Of a DNA stretch of 64,000 bases, positions 39,892 through 49,223 are shown in pieces. Position numbers and translations under genes: made by a program. Numbering within the stretch: the stretch's first letter is position 1; each line of letters begins with the position of its first letter. The DNA is from Henningerozyma blattae CBS 6284 (taxonomy: Eukaryota; Ascomycota; Saccharomycetes; Saccharomycetales; Saccharomycetaceae): the NCBI RefSeq assembly GCF_000315915.1, contig NC_020186.1, positions 1,116,001-1,180,000 of the forward strand, given 5' to 3'. A model generated the notes under the pieces. That model was not told the origin of the DNA, searched no databases, and saw only the letters and a program-made list of their open reading frames with translations.

Positions 39892-42186
39892 TCATTGTTG
39901 GCCACTAACGGATACTGTTTGCAAATGAGTCATGAAATTTTGCAAAGAGACATCATCAGTTAAGACGATAGTTGAACCACCGTGAGTAGCTTCTTGGTAA
40001 TTATCAGATGGATTTAATTTTGACAATAAGAATCTAGCTTGAGATCCACCAGCTTCAGTATCGATGAACCTTGGTAATGGGAATCTATCGACTAATAATT
40101 CAGCAGCTTCTAATTTTGGTTCCTCCAGTAAAGCTTTAAAATCACTATATTGAGGATCATCTTGATAACCTGCTTTTCTCCATTGAGCAATTTGTTCACC
40201 ATGATATATTAGAATAAAGAAGAAAGTATCTAATAATAGAATGGTATTTGGTTTTACTGAAATGGAATCTAATAAGACAGGCTGTGGTTCATCTTCCATG
40301 GAGAAAGAAGTTAAAGTTGGTTGAATCATAATTAAAGAGTTTGTGGTATCTTCTCTTGTAAAAATATGTCTATAGAATGCAGTTTCATCTGGTGAATTAT
40401 TGAAAACACTTAAGAATTGAGATCTTCTTAAATAATATGCAAATTGTGGATACAAAGAGAAGTTTGGAGCCAATCTAAATGAAGAAGGATCATTTTTATT
40501 ATAATCAGCATATTTTTGACATAACTTAATTAAAGTTCTATCGATCCATCTAATGACATCGGCACCATCATCTGACTCAGCTTTATGAACAGCAATTCTT
40601 GCCATGATGACAGCAGCTGCTTCTTGATCGAAAGAGGCAGCAATAGCTGGAGAACCAAATGGTAACAATTGATTAGCCACAGTAGTGACTCTGATACGGT
40701 TAGCACCTGAAGAATGTTGATATGTAGTGATAAATTGAGTATAAGCTAAACGTGTAGAATCACCATTTCTTGATTGTTGCATAGCTGCACCAGCAGATAC
40801 GTTTGTAATTTCAAAAAACACAGCAAAAGTATGTTGTGGAGAAAATGAAGACATTTTCCAAGTGGAAGTACCACCCACACCAATTTCAGAATCACTTACA
40901 TTACGAGATCCAGTATCGGTTTTTTTAACAGCTGAAGCATGACCAATTAAACCTTGTAGTTTCAAATCGGTACTTGTCTTTACAGATAAAGTACCATTGA
41001 AAGCCATTGTCAAATAACCTTCTTCATCCTTAGAGAACATTCTTAAATAGGATTGCTTGAAAATAGCAGTTGAGAAAGCATCAGTCAATAATAGAACACC
41101 ACCAGTCTTGTTTGTCATATTTTGCATTTCAGACATACCTATTTGATCATAACAACCCGCAAAAATATCTACAGTATGACCATTCTCAGCAACTCTTTCA
41201 CCAATGGAATCATAGAACTTACAAGCTTTCTTATAATGAGTAGCATGATCATTATCGATATCGTTATGAGATCTTAAAGGATCTTTCAATTCTGAAGAAA
41301 CGACCAAGCCAGGGCCAAAAGTGGCTGGACCAGAAGCAAATAAGATAATTCTAGCGGCAAAATTCTTATAACATCCTTGTAATAATAATGAAGCAATATT
41401 TAAAGCTTGACCAGTAGCTCTTAAAGGTCTATGACCTGCTGGAACATTCCATTGATCTGGTGACAAGTTTTCCAACATTTGATTTAATTTGAATTCTACT
41501 TGTTCCAAAGGTAAGAAGAATCTATTTAATGAGAAAGGTGTAATCTTATTGGAAACCATTGAGTTTGCAGAAGAAGAGGAAGGCTTTTGACCTGTTAACA
41601 TTTCAATTAATTCTTTTAAATTATAATCTCTATCACCACGGAAGACATTACATCTTTCAATAATTTCACTGGAAAGATCATGTAATAGGACTACATTACC
41701 ATAGGTGATTAACCCTACCAAAGCGTTTGGTGGCAAAAGAGATAATGAAGTGATTAAGGAGTCCTTTAGGGCATCCAAGTTTTCAGATTCAGTAGTGATA
41801 TCAACAACAAAGAAGAAAATAGGTGGAATTTGAATTGGCTTATTTGTAATATATTCAACAGTAGTGGATTGCAATTCAACAGGCATGTTTTCTTGAGTCA
41901 TATTTGCATACTGAGTAGGCAAATGGTTTCTTGAATTACAAATAGGACAAGCCCAAGAATTGTTTCTTGGATCGATAGAACAATAAGGATTCAAAATAGA
42001 CTTACATTGTGGGTTCGAACAAAGGATTGGGTTGTATTGAGCAGTAGGTAAGTCTTCAACTTCTTTCAATGGAGTGTATAAACAACTGACAGGGACCACG
42101 TTTTTAGTGGCGTCGGATCTGGTTGATGGAAACACATTCCAAGCAAATCTAATACCGTTCACGTCTTCACTTGTTTCGAAGTCCAT
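39892..42186 (-). CDS. SEC23: COPII coat GTPase-activating protein Sec23
   Basis: Inner COPII coat subunit that pairs with Sec24 and activates GTP hydrolysis by Sar1 on ER exit vesicles. It has 764 residues, near the family length. The N-terminal zinc finger has Cys56, Cys61, Cys80 and Cys83, the same positions as in S. cerevisiae. The trunk domain ([29 protein letters not shown]), beta-sandwich, helical domain and C-terminal gelsolin domain ([28 protein letters not shown]) follow. Codon use is biased as in highly expressed genes. Position matches YPR181C. Confidence 0.98.
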   Translation of the reverse strand: MDFETSEDVNGIRFAWNVFPSTRSDATKNVVPVSCLYTPLKEVEDLPTAQYNPILCSNPQCKSILNPYCSIDPRNNSWACPICNSRNHLPTQYANMTQENMPVELQSTTVEYITNKPIQIPPIFFFVVDITTESENLDALKDSLITSLSLLPPNALVGLITYGNVVLLHDLSSEIIERCNVFRGDRDYNLKELIEMLTGQKPSSSSANSMVSNKITPFSLNRFFLPLEQVEFKLNQMLENLSPDQWNVPAGHRPLRATGQALNIASLLLQGCYKNFAARIILFASGPATFGPGLVVSSELKDPLRSHNDIDNDHATHYKKACKFYDSIGERVAENGHTVDIFAGCYDQIGMSEMQNMTNKTGGVLLLTDAFSTAIFKQSYLRMFSKDEEGYLTMAFNGTLSVKTSTDLKLQGLIGHASAVKKTDTGSRNVSDSEIGVGGTSTWKMSSFSPQHTFAVFFEITNVSAGAAMQQSRNGDSTRLAYTQFITTYQHSSGANRIRVTTVANQLLPFGSPAIAASFDQEAAAVIMARIAVHKAESDDGADVIRWIDRTLIKLCQKYADYNKNDPSSFRLAPNFSLYPQFAYYLRRSQFLSVFNNSPDETAFYRHIFTREDTTNSLIMIQPTLTSFSMEDEPQPVLLDSISVKPNTILLLDTFFFILIYHGEQIAQWRKAGYQDDPQYSDFKALLEEPKLEAAELLVDRFPLPRFIDTEAGGSQARFLLSKLNPSDNYQEATHGGSTIVLTDDVSLQNFMTHLQTVSVSGQQ

Positions 42187-43207
42187 CCTGTTCTATACTT
42201 TATTTCCTGACAACACTTGTGCTTGCAATCTTGCTTCTAAAATTCCAATTATATTGAAATAAAATAATCAAAAGATCGAACGAAATTCTGCTCAAATATC
42301 AAAGTGAAAAATTATTGCCAACAAAATTAAAAAAAAATAAAATATTTCAGCAGATATTACAGACTCTTAATAATTTATTAGTTTGTATCAATCAAGATAT
42401 CTTAATTACGTTAGCTACGATAGATTACTGGTCCTGATTCAATTGTCAATTGTTTCAGTACTTTACACTTGGTCGCTTAGTTTGTTAGTTTAGTTGTTGA
42501 TTGTTAACTGTTTGTTTGTTTGTTTGTCCACTTCGCTTCGTTTGGCTTTGTCCAAAGTTGGATTTTTTTTTGTTTGTCTGGAGTTTTTCTCGTTCTGAGG
42601 CACGGCGCTACCAAAATGCCTGAAGTGTCACAAAAATTGGAGGACGCAAAAACAAGTTCAATTAATTTTGTTTCTTCTGTAAATGTGTAAGAATTTGAAA
42701 ACATGAGATAGACCATTATCAAGGAAATATATTTTGTATATGATTGTTATGAGGCCGTTTTTATTTGAGATATATGTCGGAGTTTATAAAGGAAAGGTAG
42801 TGATGATGGCGTACGGTATTGAATTGTAAGATAATTAAGATGGATCAAAACAACAAATAATCAGTAGAAAAAAAATAAATGTAGTAAAAATATAGTGAGT
42901 TTCAATGATTACTGTAATAAATTAAATTGTCCATTATACATATACAACAAAGTAATCAACAATATGTCTTGATATATACTTACTATAGAATAACTTTGTA
43001 AATCAATCTTAGCTTAATAACATCAAGTCTCGTGGAACATTTCCCTTTTGGGAGTATATTTTCGCGAGAATATATTTCCGTGAAATTTGAAAATCTTGAA
43101 ATGAAAAAAAAAGAATAAAATCTATATCCTATTATTAAGCCAATTATGTATATGTGTGTATATATATTTTCATTAAAAATTAAACAAATATAATCTCCTA
43201 CCTTGAA
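42187..43207. other. Divergent upstream region SEC23/GAB1
   Basis: 1.0 kb between divergent genes. It contains T-rich and AC-rich tracts, a TTTG(T/C) repeat (about 42507-42526), and a GTGATGA near 42800 that resembles a snoRNA C box but has no partnering D box. No gene is supported. Confidence 0.6.
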
Positions 43208-44524
43208 GTGACCAAACAGCGTGATATGAAGGGTAGTGTAGGTGCAGTGCTTCTGGCAGGTATAGCCTTGAGATTGGCCACCACTCTGGTCTTCCCAACA
43301 TTGCAACAGACTTTAGATAAATCAGTGGAATTCTCTACTCCCATAACATCCTTTAAGTCATTGAGAGAAGGGATTTATCTATTAAACAACGATCTTCCTG
43401 TATATGATGGTGGTGTAGTACATCATTCTCCAATGCTTTTGGCCATTCTTTCCATTTTCAATGGCTCGGAATTTTTGGTTTCCTTGTTTTATACCATCAT
43501 CGATAGTTTGATTGCTCTAAATTTAATTCATATACTAAATTATTTCCAAAACTCGATCAATTTCAATAATCCAACTTGGGCTATCGGTCTGCTCTATCTT
43601 TTCAATCCATTGTCTCTATTAACATGCATTAGCAGATCATCGACCATCTTTAATAATTTATTCATTTCTTATTCAATTTATTTCGCTTTAAATAATAATT
43701 TATTACTCGCTTCTATCTTTATTGCCTTAGCTTCCAATATATCCATCTATTCATTATTATTAATCTTACCAGTATCATTTATTATACCAAAAAATTATTC
43801 TTCCACATATAGCCCTACCCATTCTCATTCAGCTTCAATTGATTCAAATAAGAAAAAAATTTCAAATAACAATAATGCAAACAAAATTTCAAAATTGAAT
43901 TGTTCAAGATTAAGATTTGCCATCTTTGCATTGTTATCCTTTACGTTATTAATTGCTATATCATTTATAATTAATAATTCAAATTGGAATTTCATTTATG
44001 CAACTTTTTGGATGGATTTATCTTCTTCAAAAAATTTCCCCAATTTAGGTCTTTGGTGGTATTTCTTTATTGAAATGTTCGATTCATTCATTCCATTTTA
44101 TAAGACTGTTTTCAATCTTTTCATTGTTTCCATAGTTTTAACTATTTCAATAAGATTCAATTCCTCTCAACCATTCTATTCTTTAATCCTATCGATTGGT
44201 TGGATCACTTTAACAAAACCTTATCCAACTTTAGGTGATATTAGTTTTTTTATTGGGTTAATTCCTTTTTTCAAGCCATTGTTTGGTTATTTGAAATACC
44301 CAGTAATCTCAAGCTTATTGTTTTTACATGCAATTTTATTATCCCCAATTTTTTATCATATTTGGATCGATGTAGGCTCAGGTAATAGTAACTTCTTTTA
44401 TGCTATTAATTTAGTATATGCATTATCGGTGGCTTTAATCATAACTGAATTCTGTTGGGCAATGTTACGTTGTGAATATGATAAAGGTAGTCCTAATTAC
44501 AAGGCTAAAGTCGCTCAAATATAA
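43208..44524 (+). CDS. GAB1: GPI transamidase subunit Gab1 (PIG-U)
   Basis: ER membrane subunit of the GPI transamidase, which attaches GPI anchors to proteins. It has 438 residues against about 394 in S. cerevisiae, with about ten hydrophobic segments. PIG-U family blocks are present: VYDGGVVHHSPMLLAIL, WAIGLLYLFNPLSLLTC, and the characteristic ASNISIYSLLLILPV and GLWWYFFIEMFDSFIPFY. Met7 is an alternative start. A polar Ser/Asn insert (about 200-230) accounts for most of the extra length. In S. cerevisiae GAB1 is YLR459W, not next to SEC23, so the location differs. Confidence 0.93.
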   Translation: MTKQRDMKGSVGAVLLAGIALRLATTLVFPTLQQTLDKSVEFSTPITSFKSLREGIYLLNNDLPVYDGGVVHHSPMLLAILSIFNGSEFLVSLFYTIIDSLIALNLIHILNYFQNSINFNNPTWAIGLLYLFNPLSLLTCISRSSTIFNNLFISYSIYFALNNNLLLASIFIALASNISIYSLLLILPVSFIIPKNYSSTYSPTHSHSASIDSNKKKISNNNNANKISKLNCSRLRFAIFALLSFTLLIAISFIINNSNWNFIYATFWMDLSSSKNFPNLGLWWYFFIEMFDSFIPFYKTVFNLFIVSIVLTISIRFNSSQPFYSLILSIGWITLTKPYPTLGDISFFIGLIPFFKPLFGYLKYPVISSLLFLHAILLSPIFYHIWIDVGSGNSNFFYAINLVYALSVALIITEFCWAMLRCEYDKGSPNYKAKVAQI

Positions 44525-45013
44525 ACCATGCTAATTGAAGATGAAAATAAAAAAATTACATCAAAAACAAAACAAACCAAAACATATATATTTAAGTAAA
44601 TAGTTTAAATATCGCATTCTTTCTAAGCATACATTGCTTTCTTAAACATTTACTAAGAAGCATTTGTCTATGGAAATTTACTAACCAACAATATTTTGTA
44701 AATATATATATATATAGGCATTTGTTCATTTATAAAATGAGAAAATTTCTAAAAATCGATTTTAGTATTTAAAAGAACATATTTATGTGTATATTTAAAA
44801 GTATAAAGGGCCCTTATTTAAATATATACATAATTTGCACATTTATTTTTTATTTTGGCAAAGAAAAAGTAGAAAGAACGGGAACAATAGAGTAAATTAT
44901 ACTGAGAGTTTATTATAAAGATTCTTCATAATATTTTCATCAGTAATTTAAAACGTAGGAGAAATTGATTTAGAAATAAGAATATAAATATTGGATTAAT
45001 AATTGCGAATCAC
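44525..45013. other. Intergenic GAB1/MFA
   Basis: About 490 bp of AT-rich DNA between convergent GAB1 and the a-factor gene, with a (TA)n tract at about 44703-44714. No other feature is seen. Confidence 0.6.
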
Positions 45014-45118
45014 TTAAGCAATAATACATGCTGGATCCCAGAACAAACCTGGAATGATGTAATTGTCTTTGTTTTCAGAAGAGTTTTCTTTTTGGGTAGC
45101 TTGAGTAGTTGGTTGCAT
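45014..45118 (-). CDS. MFA: Mating pheromone a-factor precursor
   Basis: A 34-codon gene for the lipopeptide a-factor precursor. The start MQPTTQATQKENSSENKDN matches the yeast Mfa propeptide. The mature part is YIIPGLFWDPAC, against YIIKGxFWDPAC in S. cerevisiae, and the CaaX box is CIIA. Ram1/Ram2 would farnesylate the cysteine, Rce1/Ste24 would remove IIA, Ste14 would methylate, and Ste6 would export. The Lys-to-Pro change at mature position 4 is unusual and may affect receptor matching. An a-specific-gene-like operator lies about 211-243 bp upstream. Confidence 0.95.
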   Translation of the reverse strand: MQPTTQATQKENSSENKDNYIIPGLFWDPACIIA

Positions 45119-46245
45119 TGTTAATAGGTAAAGTAAATATTGTTGTTGATTTGTGTTGATTCTTTATTTTTTAGAAGAAAAAAGAATACATTGAATATAG
45201 ATGATTAATTCTTTTTAATCAAAATATTCTTGGTTTAAATAGCTTTTTTTTGTCTATTATTATTTTACTTGAATACATATTTACAAATATTTGAGGCTAA
45301 ATATTCAAATATAGATATTTTAAAATCTAATTACATATCCAAGATAGGTAAAGTAATTATGCAATCATAATTCTTTTCATACAATTCGTAGATACCTGAT
45401 TATAACTCTCAGATGTTTAAGACTGAGACATGATTTTAATATGGGACTATTTGTTTCATATTTATCTTTTTTTTTGGGGTAGTAATAGCAAAAGCATGTA
45501 TTTATCTAAAACGGGTAATTACACGATGTATCATAAATCTGGAAAAAAAGGATATATAATAAAAATTTAATAGGAAAAAAAAAGGTGTCTATTATAAGAA
45601 GTTAAATGTAAAAATGTATATAAAATATAAAGTTAAAGGTAAAAATGAATATAGGATGAAAAGCAAAAGGTAATAATCAAAATAGAATAAAGATAATTTT
45701 AAAGGTCTGAGTGGCAATAAGATAAATATTTAAAACAAAAACAAAATTTGAGGCCTCAGTTGATTGAGTAATTGATGACAATAATTTTATTTAATTTTAT
45801 TTTAATTCAAGAAACACAAGAGAAGTATAATATATTGAATCACTTTATTAGAATTTAAATGAGACAAAGTTTAAATTAATTGCTTTATAATACATAATAT
45901 GATCCAGGAAAACGCCTGATCATCGTTGACTTAATAATTTTGAGGTTTCCAATCTAAATACTTATAGTATATTTTTAAGATTAACTAAAGAATTAATTGA
46001 AATACTTCAAAGAAAATTTTGATAAAAATTAATCATATATTTTCATTTACATTCTTGCTATTAAGCGTAATCAGAGATTTCAATTTACAAAATTCACGGA
46101 TGTAAAATAACAAATTAAGCTTCCGAGTTAAGTGATATAAATTAGAAAACGGCAAGAAATAGCAAAAAAAAAAAAAAAAAAAAACAAACCTTGTGAGACG
46201 CTTTCAATTTCTGCTAAGAAACAAGAATTAAACTACCTAATATAA
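45119..46245. other. Intergenic MFA/SMX3
   Basis: 1.1 kb between the divergent MFA and SMX3 genes. It contains the a-specific operator (listed separately), an ATAGGTAAAGTAA 13-mer found both at the operator and just before the MFA start, and a poly-A run of about 20 (from about 46164). No gene is seen. Confidence 0.6.
45329..45361. promoter_or_regulatory. Candidate a-specific gene operator (Mcm1 P-box with flanking alpha2-like sites)
   Basis: CCAAGATAGG (45339-45348) resembles an Mcm1 P-box. It is flanked on the left by AATTACAT (45329-45336) and on the right by GTAATTATG (45353-45361), TTAC/GTAA homeodomain-type half-sites at about the spacing of the alpha2-Mcm1 operator. It lies upstream of the MFA start, as expected of a gene expressed in a cells and repressed in alpha cells. 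Confidence 0.55.
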
Positions 46246-46776
46246 ATGTCAGAAGTATGTATTAATCGCCCTATTAACCACTGAGATAGATACTTGTCAT
46301 ACTAATCGTACGAATACTTGCTGTCAGGATATAAAATGTTCAAAACAATATCATTCTTCTCATCCGATGATTCAATGTATTCATTCACGTCTATCTATCT
46401 TTTTACCTCATACCTATGTTGAAGTATTTTTTTTTACTAACATTACTTTCATAATTTCTCTGTGTAAGAGAATAAATGGATTTACAATTCCAAATTAAAG
46501 TTCACACCAGTTAATCCTAAACCATACCTTAGAAGTCTCATTGACACTCCTATAATAGTCACATTAAAATTCAATAAAACTCAATACAAAGGAATTTTAG
46601 TATCAACAGATAACTACTTTAACATCCAGCTTCGAAATACTGAAGAAATTGTAGATGGTAAAACTACAGGCCAGCTAGGAGATATCTTCATCAGATGCAA
46701 CAATGTTCTATGGATAGGTCAAGATCTTGAAAAGATAGCCCAAAACAGGGAGAACACCGAGACTTCCACCTCATAA
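46246..46776 (+). CDS. SMX3: Spliceosomal Sm core protein F (intron-containing)
   Basis: SmF of the heptameric Sm ring on U1, U2, U4 and U5 snRNAs; the spliced protein is 94 residues. Exon 1 (46246-46254) is ATG TCA GAA, followed by donor GTATGT (46255-46260). The branch site is TACTAAC (46435-46441), and exon 2 is 46501-46776. Only acceptor AAG at 46498-46500 gives the right frame with the best splice context; the first YAG (46508-46510) shifts frame. Exon 2 begins FTPVNPKPYLRSL and has Sm1 GILVSTDNYFNIQL and Sm2 GDIFIRCNNVLWI. The tail is longer than in S. cerevisiae (about 86 residues). Position matches YPR182W. Confidence 0.92.
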
Positions 46777-47656
46777 ACACAAGTTTGATTAATTTATCTG
46801 TAATTTTAAACTAAGTTCTGCATGGCATTTGTTGTTAAATGTAGAAAATATTGAAACATTTCACTGTTTCTGGGGTTCTTTTTTTTTTCATTCCGAACAA
46901 TCGGCCAATCAAACTGGCCTCATGTATAGAAAATATTTAAACTCATTAAATAGACATAAGGGATACTGTGTTTTATTATTATTTTACTGTCTGTGTGAGA
47001 ATTGAGATATTGCCCAGATAAATTTTAGTAAGTTATAGAATTATTAGCAAGAAGTTTCATAACTACGTATGTAAATAGAAATTTAGAACGGAATTCTATA
47101 TAGGCATGAACTTTTTGATACAATGGAAAAGGGTTGTAAGGGAAGTCGACCCAACTTACTGAAATAGGGATATTTATTTTCTCTAAGTTTGATGGTATAT
47201 AACCCTAGTTGGTATGTAGTTAATTTTTATAATTTTAAACGTGTTCATAGTTATAACAATAGATAAAGTTATTTTTTTTCTTTTTTTATTTCTGGCTGTT
47301 TCTCTCTTTAGTTACTAATTCTAATTAAGATTCTCAATTTCATTTATCTGTTTATAAACAAAGAGAGGTTTCAAAGGTATACAAAAAAAATAATAGAGGA
47401 ATCATTTAACAATAATTAACTGATACATTTGTATTTTTGACAATTAGGAGTTAGAATTATTGGAATCTTATATAATACTGTATATAATTTGTTGGAATTT
47501 GATCTTCTTGAAATAAGTTTTGAAAAGTTGCAAATTTTAACTTGTATATCTTTAAGTTTATATTTGTTAAAAAGTATATTTGCTAAAGTCTACTTTATTA
47601 ACTCGATATTTTTTTATAATTATTTTTTTTACTCTACTTGAAAAATATAGCCAATT
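46777..47656. other. Intergenic SMX3/DPM1-like
   Basis: 880 bp of AT-rich DNA, including T-rich tracts before the DPM1-like gene. A TTCCGAA at about 46891 was compared with CDEIII and rejected. No gene is seen. Confidence 0.6.
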
Positions 47657-48493
47657 ATGCTTTCTCAGAATATTTTAAATAGTATCATTGTACCAACATA
47701 TGATGAAAAATCAAATATTAAAACCTTAACTACGAATCTTTTTCCCTCATTGGCTACTGAAGAATCTAATTTAACTGAGTTAATATTTGTCGACAATAAT
47801 TCAAATGATGGGTCTATTCAACAAGTCGAAGAATTAAATAGGCAAGGTTATAATGTGAGAATTATTATTAGAAGGAAGAATCATGGCTTGTCTTCCTCTG
47901 TCTTACGGGGGTTTCAAGCAGCACAAGGTGACATTTTAATTTGTATGGATGCTAATTTACAGCATACACCAGAAAGTGTCCCACAATTGATAGAATCTCT
48001 GAGAATACATCCTTTCACAATTGGTACAAGATATGTTACAAATGTAGGAATAGAACAAGATTGGCCTTTATACCGAAGAGTTATTTCTAAAGGCTCTAGC
48101 TTGTTAGCTAAGCCTTTGACTACTACATCTGATCCAATGATTGGATTTTTCGGTTTACCAAGGAAATATTTGATTCAACTAAAAGCGGGTGCTATAAACC
48201 CCCAGTGTTTCAAAATCTCATTGGAATTAATGGTTAAATTGCGATTACCGAAACGTTGTACAGTTGGTGAAATTCTTTATTCTTTAGGAATTACAAGTGA
48301 AGGTCAATCCAAATTACCTGGCAAAGTTATTCTTCAATACGTACTACAATTAAAAGATTTATACCAATATCGATATGGTTCTGTGGAATTTACATTTATA
48401 ACTTCATTGATTACAATATTTTACACGGTGGCTTTTTATCAAGCCTATTGTGTGGTATTTAAATTTAATTTAGACAGAAAGCTTTTACAATAA
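47657..48493 (+). CDS. DPM1: Dolichol-phosphate mannose synthase homologue with altered active site
   Basis: It occupies the position of DPM1 (YPR183W), the ER GT2 enzyme that makes dolichol-P-mannose from GDP-mannose, and aligns end to end (278 against about 267 residues), including the C-terminal membrane anchor (about 244-266). Three residues expected in the active site differ: VDDNS is VDNNS (Asn47), the metal-binding DAD motif is DAN (residues 98-100), and the conserved Arg before TEGxSKL is Thr213. LQH, SDPM and GEI are kept. The frame is intact, so it is not an obvious pseudogene. A second, normal DPM1 would be needed elsewhere if this copy is inactive. Confidence 0.85.
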   Translation: MLSQNILNSIIVPTYDEKSNIKTLTTNLFPSLATEESNLTELIFVDNNSNDGSIQQVEELNRQGYNVRIIIRRKNHGLSSSVLRGFQAAQGDILICMDANLQHTPESVPQLIESLRIHPFTIGTRYVTNVGIEQDWPLYRRVISKGSSLLAKPLTTTSDPMIGFFGLPRKYLIQLKAGAINPQCFKISLELMVKLRLPKRCTVGEILYSLGITSEGQSKLPGKVILQYVLQLKDLYQYRYGSVEFTFITSLITIFYTVAFYQAYCVVFKFNLDRKLLQ

Positions 48494-49223
48494 TATAAAT
48501 CACTAACTACTAAAAAATCAATAGGTAGTACATTTATTAGTTGGATTTTTTTATCTTACTTATCTCTCATTCTTTCTTCCTTACTCACAATGTATATATG
48601 ATGCATGTAGACTTTAAATATAAAAATATATATAGTTAGACTAAAACATTTGTTAAAATGACTAGCGTAATAGTAGAGTATGATAAAGCTTACTTATTTT
48701 TTGTATTTTAGTAGCTACAGCATTCCTATTAAATGTTTACGTTTTGGAAATTATAATACTCTTTTAATGCAGTTCGGACTATTTTTGTTGGCTCCGTTGC
48801 GAAAGGAACAAATGAGGATCCTTTTAATCTTACACGTCTAAGTTAGTACATTGTTAAGAGAATCGCTAACAAACGATTTTCACAATAAATAGCAGTTAAG
48901 AAAAAAAAACGAGGATATTATAGCGATACTAGATAAATTTATCTACAAATACTTTTATTAGAAGCTCTATTCTCTATAAGAATAGATAGCTTATACAGAA
49001 TTTTCTTTGGTTCTGATACTGCCTAACGATTTAATTTTAAAGAAAACCCTATCTTTCAAAATTGTAATATTAATTGAATTTTAAAAATTATTAATAAATT
49101 GGAAATATTGATTCGTATCATAGGATTACAGATATTTACATAATAATTTTGTTTTTCTAATACAACTGTTTAGTCACAACATCTTCATATTTACAAAAAG
49201 GAAAAACAGATGTATTTACAATA
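48494..49223. other. Intergenic at the expected GDB1 position
   Basis: 730 bp between the DPM1-like gene and ATG13. In S. cerevisiae the 4.6 kb GDB1 gene (YPR184W) lies here. I find no frame or fragment resembling glycogen debranching enzyme, only AT-rich DNA with poly-A/T runs. Confidence 0.65.

Noticed and set aside
42790..42950. C/D-box snoRNA candidate (GTGATGA)
   Set aside because: No CTGA D box or terminal stem is found within about 100 bases.
48494..49223. Remnant of GDB1
   Set aside because: No frame or short peptide in the interval resembles glycogen debranching enzyme.
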